A DNA stretch of 64,000 nucleotides from Erythrophleum ivorense (Eukaryota; Streptophyta; Magnoliopsida; Fabales; Fabaceae): contig JAIUCV010000579.1 of assembly GCA_026724425.1 (NCBI GenBank), positions 186,001 through 250,000 of the forward strand, written 5' to 3'. The position numbers were made by a program, and so were the translations under genes. The first letter of the stretch is position 1. Each line of letters starts with the position of its first letter. This document shows, piece by piece, positions 1-11,187 of this stretch. Under the pieces are notes generated by a model that worked only from the letters and a program-made list of their open reading frames with translations, did not search any database and was not told the origin of the DNA.

Positions 1-121
1 CTATGATCATTTTTTTTTCTTTTTTACCCCCTTCAGTATGAAGAGACTCTGAACTTTGGTCTGTTATTGTCAATGCACATATTATGTCTTGACGAAACTC
101 TTTTGTTTATAATATTTACAG

Positions 122-3042
122 CTTTATGGATTCATTTGTCCCATTTGGTGGTTTTTTTTCTTCACCTTCTGACGTAGAAGGTCCACTACATAGCTCGTCT
201 TATTGTGTTCCTCATTATCATCAATGTGGTGAAAGGTTTCAACAAGAGATTGCTGCTTCAAACGAAAAATTTTCTGCTTCAGTTCCTGATTTGTGCCAAT
301 CTAAGTCATCTCCATGGTTGCCGACTCCTGAGCTTGGCTCAGCAAAACTATTGAATGCAAAGGTGTGTATAGTAGCATTGACGTACGTCAATTAAATTCA
401 GCCTAAATTTATTATGGACAATATGAGATTTTTTTTTTATTGACTGTAGTTATTTACCAACCCTAAATCCTACTGTTAATCTTAATTTGGAGTTTGTTTG
501 GAGTTCCTGTTTATCTTTTTATTCTACTCGTTCCCCATGCCCCAACTCTTGCAAACTTGCTCGTTGCAAAACTAAGCACCGTGCAGTTCTTAAAAGGATA
601 AATTCTTTCTTTGGCCTATCATAAATGGTCAGTCAAGTAACATGTGCTTAAAGTTTTTACTTGAAAGGCTTAAAGAAAATATTTGCTTGCCCTTGATGTT
701 AGTTGGCTTGACAAACCTAGCCGTAGTACATTAAAAGCATATCATTGAATGAACAATAAAATTTTGTTTTGCTCTTTTTTTTGTAACATGTAAAATTTTT
801 TTTGTTTTATGGGGGAAAATTTATAATGATGGAAATATGGACAACTACTTTTTGAGGAACAGATAATTATTACATGAGAAAAGAGAACAAACAAGGTGCT
901 GTTTATTAGTATAGTACTAATTTCTGTCCTTACTGCCTGTTTTTACCGTAAAATCTGATGCCTGAAATTAGCAAACGACGCCCATCAAACTTGCTGTTTT
1001 CTGATAAATGAGGTCCACTTCTCCTTAAAAAAAAAAGTGCCTATAATAAGACCAGTTTTCCTGAAAGTTTTGGTATTCGATAAAACCTTCATGTCCTATA
1101 AGAATTCGTTGTGAGATCATTCGTTAATGTAATAGTCAAATGTTGACTATAGAGAGAATCATCTACATTTGTATTTTGCATTGTCAAAAAGTTGTCTTCA
1201 TTTTTGTTAGTGTAAAAACCACTTTTGTTCCATTCAGTGCAGACCAAAGATGATGGTGTTGTGATGGATACTAGTGAACCTGGGCCACCTAAGAAATTGG
1301 ACAAGACATCCCAGCACCATAATCAACAATTCCCTGATGCAAATACTTGTCAAACTGTTGTGGATTCTGAATGTAGCGACAGCAAAAAGAAAGATGCTGA
1401 CAACAACCACGGCAGCAAGATCACAGATGCATCAGCAATTGAAAGCATCGATCTCAATTCACGAGTGCCCGATGGGGAGCAAATGGTTTCTACATCACAA
1501 TCAAGCAGTCCTTTTTCTGTGGTTTCCAAGGCAAAGCAGGAGAAATTTTCTTCAAGACTCTCAGAGATGTTCCAGAAAGCGGGAGATCTTGAGTCGGGAG
1601 ACCTAAGATCAGGCAACGTGTCCAATTCAAGTGTGTGTGATGGTAGTCAAATGTCTCCCACATCTGTGACTTCTGTAACCACAGACCTAGGCTTGGGATT
1701 ATGCTCTTCACATACCAACAACATATCTAAAAGAACTACAGGCGAACATATAATTTCGAGTGTTGATCTGGTTAATGCAAATACTTCTCAACATCCAACC
1801 CCGTCTTCATCCTGCTTAAGTTTTGACTATGGTGGACAAGTTGACCTAAGAAATCCCAAAATTCTTTTCGAATCTCTTGCGAAAAAGGTTGGCTGGCAGG
1901 ACGAAGCCTTGCGTGCTATAGTTAGAGCACTAGTTTGCTGCCAAACAAAAAGAGGTAAACACCACAGAGCAAATCAAAGAGGGGACATATGGATGAATTT
2001 TGTGGGACCTGATAGGCATGGTAAGAAGAAAATTGCTGTTTCCCTGGCTGAGTTTTTGTGTGGAAGCCGAGAAAGCTTCATTTTTGTGGATCTAAATTCA
2101 GATGAAATGAAAGGATACGATGTGAAACTCAGAGGGAAGACTACTCTTGATTTTATTGTAGGGGAGTTGTGCAGGAAACCGTTGTCTGTGGTTTTCCTTG
2201 AAAACGTAGACAAGGCTGATATGCTGGCTCAAAATAGTTTGTCTCAAGCCATCGAGACTGGAAAAATTACAGACTCGCATGGAAGAGAAGTTGGCGTGAA
2301 CAATTCAATATTCGTGACATCTTTTCCTATTCACCAAAATAGCAGCACGCCTACGAGGGAACTTTCCAACTACTCTGAGGAAAGAATATTAAGGACAAAA
2401 GGAGGGGCAATCAAGTTAAAAGTCGAGCTTCTGGTTGGAGACATCAGAAGCCAAAGCCCCACGGTAGTTAGCAATTCAATAGAGGACATTCCCAATCTAG
2501 TTTTTATAAATAAAAGAAAGCTAATTGGTGACAACGAATTTCACAATCAGCATAAAATTTCAGAAACTGCTAAGAGGGCTCATACAGCATCAAACTGGGT
2601 TTTGGATTTAAATCTTCCAGCTGAACAGAATGAAATGCAACATATGGATGTTGGAAACCATAAACATGTCTCAACCGAGAACCAAAACCTCTGGTTCCAA
2701 AATTTGTATGACCTGGTTGATGAAACAGTTGTTTTTAAACCTTATAATTTCGATGCACTCGCAGATAGATTGCTGAAAGTGATCAGAAGGAACTTCCACA
2801 AAATTATTGGATCTGAGTGTGCACTACAGATCGAGTCAGAAGCCATGGAACAACTCCTGGCAGCTGCATATGTCTCAGACAGGGACACAGAGGTGGAGGA
2901 TTGGGTAGAGCGAGTTTTGAATGGAGGATTTGCAGAAGTACAGAAAAGGTACAATCTCGGTGCTCGTTTTGTTGTGAAACTTGGTACATGTCAGGATCAA
3001 GCTTCAGGCGTATACCTTCCCCCAAAAGTGCTTATAGACTGA
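122..3042 (+). CDS. SMXL6/7/8-type (D53-like) strigolactone signalling repressor, 3' part
   Basis: Two exons are visible, 122-362 and 1243-3042 (stop TGA at 3040); the intron 363-1242 has GT..AG ends and is phase 0. Earlier exons with the double Clp-N domain lie left of the window. What is seen: a degenerate ClpB-like AAA+ module (GPDRHGKKK P-loop-like stretch near 2008-2030, then VFLENVDKADMLAQNSLSQA near 2193-2252), an RGKT motif at 2131-2142, and an EAR motif LDLNLP at 2602-2619. In D53/SMXL6-8 proteins the RGKT region is needed for D14-SCF(MAX2)-triggered degradation and the EAR motif recruits TOPLESS co-repressors in the nucleus. The motif here reads LRGKT rather than FRGKT. Both hallmarks are intact, so this is probably a strigolactone-degradable repressor. 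Which of SMXL6, 7 or 8 it is cannot be decided without the N-terminus. Nothing in the visible part is broken. Confidence 0.93.
363..1242 (+). other. SMXL last intron
   Basis: The donor is AAG|GTGTGT and the acceptor is GTGCAG|ACC. An alternative AG five bases upstream (TTCAG at 1237) would shift the frame, so the acceptor at 1242 was chosen because both sides are then phase 0. The intron is T-rich and holds no recognisable element. Confidence 0.8.
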
Positions 3043-3519
3043 GTTGCTTCCAGAAAATGTGGTCTTTTCTATATGGATGTAAAATTTAGCTTGTAGCAAT
3101 AGCATATAGTGAATCAAATTTAGCCTTAAAATCCCAATTATTTTATTGGGTTTTGTTTCTAGCTGTGTATAATATGTATTCTGCCACTAGCGCTTATGTT
3201 ATTATCTCCGCATAATGAACTTCAATTGTCTTCCTTCTTGTTCGTAGTTGTGGTTGCTCGATATATGTGGTTAATACACGCATTGATGAAGAATTGTAAA
3301 GAAAGAAGTGTTTTTTCAGATCTCGTGATATAATCATGATTCATGACCCCCCATTATCTCCTCAAGCTAAAAGAAAAAAAACATTACATTTAAAATTGAA
3401 ATTTTCTTTTCTATGCAAACAAATTCAAAACCAAAATTGGTCTGTGTGTTTTTTGTAAGATCCAATAATCTGATTTCACCAAAGAATGAAGAAAAGGATT
3501 TCTGAATCATAAATCGATA
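3043..3519. other. SMXL 3' flank / intergenic
   Basis: This is AT-rich DNA expected to hold the SMXL 3' UTR. AATATG/AATAAT-like hexamers occur near 3170-3215, but no poly(A) site can be fixed from sequence alone. No gene is seen. Confidence 0.5.
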
Positions 3520-3527
3520 GTACTAAC

Positions 3528-4390
3528 CATTGTTTTAATAACCGGACCGGACCGGCCGGTTCAACCGGTTAGACGGGGAACCGGACTCTAGTCCGGTCCG
3601 GACAACCTATCAAACCGGGACTTTTAAGAACCGGTCAACTTTGGTCAAGAACCGGGTTTGACCGGCCGGTTGGGGCTCGAACCGTTGCAAACAAACCGGA
3701 TTGAACCTGTTTTCTTGAATTATTTTCCACCACTTTTGGTTCCGGATTCGAACCCCCGTACGCGTTGTTTGCCAAAATGCATACGCGCCATATCAATTCT
3801 TAAGTGTGAATTTTTATACAAATAGGTTACTTGTGAATTGTATCCAAAATATGCGTCCTGGGTGGGATTCGAACCCTTGAACTCATGGTTTCAAAATAGC
3901 CAAGCGCCAGTTGAACTACAAGGCATTGGTGAAGAGGGAAGCAAATTTTTATATAAAGAGATTAAAAGTTGTTGCTTGCATATTTTCTAAAAATAACCAT
4001 GTGTGTTGACCCAATAATCAAAATAAAAAAAATCTCAACATGTTAATCATAGTTAGTTTTTATAATATTTTAGTTTTAATATTTGTTTTAATATATTAAT
4101 ATTTGATAATTATATTTGTTAATAGATAAATTATTTTATGCTCAAATTTTAAAATTAAAGAATCAATTGAAGTTAAATATTATATTATATTTGATTTATT
4201 TTTATATATAATTAATAGTAAAATATTTTTAATTTTATTAATATTTGTTTATAATTATTTATTATATTAAATTATATATATATATATTTAATTATCACTG
4301 GTTCGACCGCAGTTCAACCACGGTTCAACCAATGAACCGTGAACCAGTATCTTTATCGGTTTAATGACCGGTCCGGTTTTAAAAACATTG
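3528..4390. mobile_element. hAT-type miniature inverted-repeat element, 863 bp
   Basis: The left end is CATTGTTTTAATAACCGGACCGG. The right end, read inverted, is CAATGTTTTTAAAACCGGACC, so the termini are inverted repeats. They are flanked by a perfect 8-bp direct repeat GTACTAAC (3520-3527 and 4391-4398), which is the hAT target-site signature. Sub-terminal regions are packed with ACCGG/GGTTCAACC motifs in both orientations. There is no transposase ORF, so it is non-autonomous. The interior is AT-rich on the right and holds two tRNA-B-box-like blocks on the left (described separately). Confidence 0.88.
3738..3930 (-). repeat. Two tRNA-like blocks with Pol III B-box matches inside the hAT element
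   Basis: On the minus strand, GGTTCGAATCC (matching the B-box consensus) lies near 3867-3878. About 45 bases farther upstream in transcription direction (3905-3925) there is an A-box-like TAGTTCAACTGG. A second GGGTTCGAATCC-like block lies near 3743-3755. The cloverleaf does not close properly (only about three base pairs in the T stem), so neither is a functional tRNA gene. They look like degenerate tRNA-derived sequence carried in the element. Confidence 0.5.
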
Positions 4391-4410
4391 GTACTAACTA
4401 GTCTAAAATA

Positions 4411-4555
4411 ATGTCACTGTCTAAACTCCGTTGGGTCGAAGGCTTCCATTTCTTCGAATCCACACACACCGTCGAAGAGATCTTCAAGGACTACAGGGCT
4501 CGACGCGACGCGACCCAACGCCCTAGCTCGTACCCTCATCTACGGTAAACATATC
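4411..4555 (+). pseudogene. ALFIN-like (PHD protein family) first-exon fragment
   Basis: An ATG at 4411 opens a 45-codon frame ending TAA at 4546. Its middle, HTVEEIFKDYRARRDA, matches the conserved N-terminal start of plant ALFIN-like histone readers (family form: RTVEEVFrDFkgRRAG). After the RRDA region the family-like continuation (ALARTLIY) is in the +1 frame, so there is a single-base shift. The shifted frame runs to a possible splice donor (TACG|GTAAAC near 4544). No DUF3594 remainder or PHD finger is found downstream. This is a truncated relic or captured exon beside the hAT element, with no evidence of function. The family call rests on one short motif. Confidence 0.45.
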
Positions 4556-6890
4556 ATTTTCTCTCAAATGCCCTAACTTTCAGAGAGGCTTGTAGTCTTG
4601 TACATTGTCAATTACTACCTCGGGTTTCTTATAGAAGAGAATTTTATGAGATTTAATTTAGTTTAAAATTATAAAAAATAAACTATTAATGTCTAGTATA
4701 TTAATTATTGTATTTTAATTATATTTTTTATTAAATAAATTTTTTAAATTATAAATAATAGCTATCATTAATTGTATACATATTAAATAGGGGTATTTTT
4801 AAAAATAATTTTTATTTAGGATAAAATTAAGAAGATCAATTGTTTTTAACTAATTTTTTTAATTTTTAAGAGTTAGTTATTTGTTTTTTATATATGAGAT
4901 TGGAAGGAAAGAATAGTTTGATAATATAATTGTATTGTCAATTGATTTGACTATGGATGTGCACTTGGCTTGTTATTTTTTTTTTCACAAAAGAAAAGAG
5001 CTAAGAAACCCAAAACCAATAGAGGAATTTAAAAAATTACATGAGAAAACTAAGTCTCAATTTTATCAACAAAAAAGAACAAACTAAGAAAGGATGGAAT
5101 AGAATCCCAAATTTGAAGCTTAGGCTAAGCTTAAGGTTGTGGTTGGTCAAGAGTTTTGCATATTTGTTCGTTTCATGAAAAATGTAAAATCTTTTTTTTT
5201 TCCAATATTTCAAATAAATTAGAATGATTTTTGAATTAGAATTTTAGTAAATATATTTGATTGTGTAATACTTTGGTGCTCTATTTGATTTCTAATTTCA
5301 TTGGCATTAGATTTGAATTAAATCAAAGTTAGCTCCTTAAGTTTTCAGTTAATTCAAACTTCCAATTTCAAGTAATTAAAACAAGTTTGATGTAATTCAA
5401 AGGTGAACTTTCTAAGAGATCACCAATCATAGGATTTCTCTCACTTAAGCATATTTTACCATGAGATCCTGGTGAAATCCAATGTATAAATAGATTAAAA
5501 TTCAATTAAGAAAACAATGCTTGAATTATGTGTCAAGAAAGGAGGCACTTTGTATAAGAGAAGAAAAAGATTAGTGCAGGACATGCTTCCACATCACCCA
5601 AATGACTAAAGTATAAAAAAAACATTTTACATCATTTCGGCGAACACATCACTTGTAATAATGAAGAAAAATCATAACCATAAACCTCACTCACCCTTAG
5701 TGTAATCCTAGCCCATTCTTAGGCCTATCGATAGGCTTCTCTTTCTCCTCCCATTTTGCATCAAGCAAGGCAAAAAGAAGTAAGGAATACAGAACGAGAG
5801 AGAAACATGAAGAATAAAGAAAATAGTTTTTTTAGGAAATCTTAAATTAAGGTAACTTTTAAAAACTTAAAAAATTTTATATTTTTTCCTATTTATGGTT
5901 ATAGTAATTTTAAAATTGTTGTGTATGATTATTTTGAATTAGAAGAATTGCATTACCAATTTCGATTTGCCTAGAGCAGTGGGAAGCTTCAATATGGGCA
6001 AATTTAAGTTCTTATTAAAATATAGCTAGTAATTTCCTTAAAGTATAAGTTATATTGAGTTAATTACTTTCTATTGATATACATTTATATATTTGATATT
6101 ATTATGTGATAAATTTGGTATAATATTGCTAAGGAAAGGGTGTGAGCTAAGTAAAGTTCCTTCCCCTTTATGAGCTTAGAAATATGAATTAAGAAGAATT
6201 CCTTTTTCAATGGAGGGCATGGGACTAAGAGTTAATAATTCCTTTTTCCATGGTATTGTTGGCCATCAACTAGAACAAAAAAGACCCTTTGCAAGTATAG
6301 GAGTGCATTGGAAAGCTTACCAAATTTGATCTAAATAAAAATCCTTTGCATAGCATGTGTTAAGCTTATGAAAATATGGAATGCATTGTCCCCTCAATGG
6401 TTTGTACAATTGTCAATCATGATTTATGGTTTAAATAAATTACTTTAGAACTCATACTGGTTATTAAGATTCATTTCTCATTATTTTTCCACTAACAAAA
6501 TTCTAAGTAAACAAGCTAAAGAAAACAAGTATGGAAGGCCTAGCTATTGGTTAGGTTAAAGTCTTATGAAGCTCTACTTAATTATGTTATATTGTATAAT
6601 TAGGTTGAATTACGTTTGTTGTAAAATGTTGGATTATTGTATTTATATACATTCACGAATTTAGCTAAAATTTCACTCTTTTGACTAACATGTAAGTTTT
6701 ATTTTTTATAACATGGAAGCATAGTTGTAGATAAGCTTGTAAAGTTGTAATTGAAATAATATTGAAAATTTAGCAATGATATCTTAAAGCATCATGACCA
6801 TTGGTAGACTTTTAGAAAACTTGCTAAGCTGTTAGTCTATCCAAGTTAAAAAGTTTCTATGGTGTATAGGTTACTAATAAAATACAAGAC
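4556..6890. other. AT-rich intergenic DNA
   Basis: No open frame of note and no RNA gene is visible. Composition and poly-A/T tracts suggest old repeat debris, but no termini could be defined. Confidence 0.5.
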
Positions 6891-7215
6891 AGAATTGGAG
6901 TTTTGAATTACTTCAAACTGTATAAGTCATATCAAATTAATATGAGTTACTTCAGATTATTTTAAGTTGACTCAATCTTAAATAAATATTTTTTTTCAGT
7001 CACTTCAAATTATTTTAAGTTATTTCATATCATTTTGAGTTGACTTAATCTTGAATAAGTTTTTTTTTAAATTACTTCAAATTATTTTAACTTACTTCAT
7101 ACTATTTTGAGTTAACTCAATCTTGAATAAGTTTTTCTTTTTTGAATCACTTCAAATTATTCTAAGTCACTTCATACTATTTTGAGTTGACTCAATCTTA
7201 AATAAAATTTTTATA
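6890..7215. repeat. Degenerate minisatellite, about 4 units of 60-77 bp
   Basis: The phrase CTTCAAATTATTTTAAGT, then TTCATA(C/T)TATTTTGAGTT, then GACTCAATCTTAAATAA recurs with starts near 6905, 6945, 7005, 7073 and 7150. Units differ by point changes and T-tract length. Confidence 0.75.
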
Positions 7216-7259
7216 TAAGTTTTTACTCAATCTAATTCTTTCAAATTGAAAATTTGCGC

Positions 7260-7430
7260 CATCTAATTAGGTTTTAGTCAATTAAGGCACTCATAAGTTA
7301 CTTGAAAATGGAAAGTTCAAACTGAGTAAAAAATAATAATAATAATTTATAGTTTACTACAACCTAAAAACCCATAATCAACATTTAAGTTTTAGTCAAC
7401 TAAAAAGAGTTTAGGTTAACTAAAAAATAC
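7260..7430. repeat. Repeated near-palindromic TTTAGTCAA(C/T)TAA motif
   Basis: The motif occurs near 7270, 7391 and, in variant form (TTAGGTTAACTAA), near 7412. This scattered pattern is typical of degraded LTR-retroelement DNA, but no element boundaries are visible. Confidence 0.35.
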
Positions 7431-8368
7431 TATGAACAAATTTTTGTTAAAACTACCATTTTTCATTGTTTTTTATTTATTAGCTTAAGTAGAATATTTA
7501 TTTAACCTTAACTGCTCCAAAAGTCATTAGATATCTTGACTTTCCAATTTCTTTTCATCGAACCTTGAATTTATTTGATTAGAGAATTCAGATGAGTAGA
7601 GTTTGGAGTTACCCCCTTAAGTTTAGAATTTTGTGTTTGGTAAGGTTCACCTTAAACATAACTTGATCATCCCTTTATATATTTTATGTATATTTTTGTC
7701 TATTTATGTTTAATGCTTGTCTATTTGTATAAGCTATCTTAGTTTATCACTAGTGGTTACGACATAATATATTATTCGTTACTTATTTGACTATATTTGA
7801 GTTTTATAATCAATATAAATTTGGCAACAAATTCCTTTTATTTTTTTTCTAAATATTTATCATGTATGTTTTTTTTTTCAAATTTGTTGTGTGGAAATTT
7901 TATTCTTTGTTGTTTTAGATGTTGACAATTTCTATTCACTTTGTGATCAAGTAAGCTACTATATCTTGATTATATCTCTAGTTATTGTGAGTAATATCAA
8001 GTGTGAAAACCCAATTTAAATAGAGGAAGTAGTCATACATAAGAAGTAAAATTGTTGACAAAAGTAAAGGGTCATAAAAAATTAGCAAATCTTTTTTCCT
8101 TTTTCTTTCTTAATATTTTTCCATTAACCAAACTAATCACATTTTCCTTGTTACATCATTGTCATTCCTTTCAATTAACATTGATTACTCACACAAAAAG
8201 AGAACTTATGCTTGGATGACACCTAAATGAGTCATAAGAGCTTATTCTACCAGAAGAGTGTTAAACATGGGCTTTTTGATCATGTTGTTACATAGGGAAA
8301 AACATAATGACAAAATGCACAACTAATCAATGTTACAATATGAAAAAAAAAAACCTACTAATTGACTT
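7431..8368. other. AT-rich intergenic DNA
   Basis: No supported gene or RNA. It leads into the solo-LTR-like block that starts at about 8369. Confidence 0.45.
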
Positions 8369-9492
8369 TGTTTGCCCTAAGGCTTTGATTTGATATTAAA
8401 TTATTTTGATAATAATAAAACTTTTAAATTAAATTTATAAAAACATTAAGTTATAAATAATTAAATATTATTTATTACTTATTGCATTAATTTATGTTAT
8501 TAAATTTAATTTTATGGGCAGTAACAATTAATTAAAAAAATAAAATGTATTAAAATAAAGTATGTTCTCTAAATTTATAAATAGTAGCAACACAAAATAA
8601 TTGAATGAATGTGCATTTAGAAAAAGAAAATTAAAAACAATGCCAAACAAGATAGCAATTCAAATAGTGCTTGTCACATATATACACCTATATATCAATA
8701 AAACATTTTGATTATTTGTAAAAAAAAAAAAAGACATTTGAAAAGTTGCTACATTTGTATAATATATTATATTATAATGGAAGATTATTTTTTTACTTTT
8801 GCAAAGCATTAAATGAAGCATTGAAAATGGGAAAAGAGTTATCACATCTCTTTTTAATTCTCAGTGTCTTTATGCAACACATTGAGTAATATTAAAGTAG
8901 AGGTTCAATAGCAAAAAGAAATTTAATATCATAAAGTAAAAGCAAATAGGAAGTTTTAACCATTTCATTTCACACACATGGTTACAAAGTTGCATTGAAG
9001 AAGAAGAAAAGAGCAAAAGGAATAAAGAGATAAGAATTAGTGAAAAAAAAAATAAAGGGGCATGGGCAACCAAAACAACACAAGTTTTTTTTACATTTTT
9101 TGCTTTATCAAAGTAGTGGTAGCATCACAAATTCTATATTCAGGAAACAAAGAAGAATATTAAATACTTTCCAACAGTCAACTTGTTTAGGATTGTTTTC
9201 AAAAGCTGTCTACCCAAAACCTTTTTTTTTTTAATGTAAGCAAAGTTGCAAAGGCAAACTTATGAAAAGAGAAAAGAACACATAGCGAGAAAGCAATGAT
9301 TGTTTAGAAGTTTCCTTACAAGCTTTAATGAGAAAATGCAAAAGATAAAAACAAAGTATGGAAAGAGGGAAGCTAATACATTTTGCCTTAATGGTCATTA
9401 TGTTTTGCTTTAACTTTTAGATCTTCAAAGTAGTAAAGAAGCTGAACAAAGAGAAGCATTGCAAAAGCTCACAGAAAAGGCATAAAGAAAGG

Positions 9493-9529
<37 letters not shown>

Positions 9530-10755
9530 AAGGTGTCAGAATAATTATTCTTTATCAACACAACCAAATACTTTGTTCAACAGAAGTAGAAGAAAAGTAA
9601 CTATGTATATATGTTGTCTCATTATTGATCAAAGCCAAAGAAATATGACATATATTTTGTTGGATCAAAACTTTTAAGAAAAGAAACATAAAGCAAAGTC
9701 ATATCAAATAACTGAGAGACTGTGCAAAACAAAATTATTAAATGAAAAACAAAAGTTATATAGCAAAGAACGACAAGGTCAACAAAAATAAATTTTAATT
9801 TAAGCAAATTTTATCAAGCCAAAAACTAATAAAAAAAGTAGTAAAAGAGATAAAAGAAGCAAAGTAAGGTCAATGATTTGAAAATAAGAAAGAAGAATAG
9901 AATAGCCTGTGTAGTTGAAAAGTGTAACTTCCTATCTTCTATAGCTATCTCTGCATCTATGTCTCATGTTGATAAAACTCTCTCTCTTGCAACAACTATA
10001 TCTATGAAGCTCCACTCTCAATGGTAATATTATTTGGAGTCTTTATATGATAGCAAAATGAAGAATTGAAGAATACAGAGAACTGAAGTAAAATAAGAAA
10101 AGTTAAATTATATTGCAGGATTCCTTGTTCTTTTTATCTTAAATTTCTTAGCTTAGCTTAAAAATGAGCTTATTGTAATTCTTTTCTTAATAAGAGTTTT
10201 AAATATGTCTTCATTGCAAATTTTTTCTAAATGTGAGGAAAGTGAGCTTAGGATAAGTTTAATAAGAAGCTCTTCGTGAGAAAAGTTTCAAGCAAATTTG
10301 TGTAAAATATAAGTGCTATAAAATTTGAGGTAAGCTTAAACCTTATGTTGATGATGAGTATATATAAAAGCATTCCCTTTGTAATTTGAGTGTAAATTGA
10401 TTTGAAGAAAATTCCTTGAGATTCAAGAAAATTGAATATAGGACAAAGAGGTTCGAACCAAGATAATATATAGTGTACTTCTTCTGCTTTTTCTTTATTT
10501 ATGTCATTACATTCTGGTAGAATATTTTGTTGACAAGGTTTTCGAAAACTTATTTCATCTTTAAAATATACATTGCCTTTAATAACATTTTATCGACAAT
10601 ATTTTTTTGTATTTGCAAGGTTTCCACATCTACATTCTTTATTAAGTTTTTTTTTTGCATTCATTTTTATATTAATATCTCACTTGTTTAATTGTATTTA
10701 ATTATGTGCATTTCTACAAAAAGTACTTATTCACCATTTTTAGATGCATTCTTCA
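8369..10755 (+). mobile_element. Diverged solo LTR of the same copia family as 36570-43806
   Basis: The block opens TGTTTGCCCTAAGG, parallel to the 5' LTR start TGTTAGCCCAAG at 36570. It then follows the same order of landmarks as the two complete LTRs: AAATTAAATTTATAAAAA..ATTAAGTTA..TAATTAAATATTATTTATTA near 8430-8480, CCTTGTTCTTTTTATCTTA near 10127, and the GAGCTTATTGTAATTCTTTTCTTAATAAGAGTT segment near 10165-10200. It ends near TTATTCACC..CTTCA at 10755. No primer-binding site or internal region follows, so it looks like a solo LTR. It is longer (~2.4 kb) than the other copies and holds a (GT)n tract (9495-9527). Boundaries are approximate and no clean target duplication was found. Confidence 0.55.
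9495..9527. repeat. (GT)n microsatellite
   Basis: About 16 GT units in a row, inside the diverged LTR block. Confidence 0.9.
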
Positions 10756-11124
10756 TGCTTTTAGCTCTTTAGTTGAGAAATTTCAATCTTCCAATTTATT
10801 TATCAACTTGTTGATCTCTATTAGTCGACTTGTAACTAAGGACTTCCATAAAATTTTAGAAGATCCACCTAAAAAACCATCAAGTCAATTTTGAAGATGT
10901 TTATACTCCAACCAACAAGTTTACAAGGGCTTTAAGAGCTTTAAAACACTTCTAATTACTTTACAAAATATTATAAGTTCTAAGATCAAGTAACTATATA
11001 ATTTTTAACACTTTAATAAGCCTAGACTTGAATTATTTTTTTGAGAAGTCATCCAAATTGTTTGTTATAATCAAAATTTAAATGAACACATCAGTGAGAT
11101 TAACACAAAAGAAATTCTTTAGGA

Positions 11125-11187
<63 letters not shown>

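Noticed and set aside
3860..3930. Functional tRNA gene on the minus strand
   Set aside because: B-box and A-box-like motifs are present, but acceptor and T stems do not close and it lies inside a MITE.
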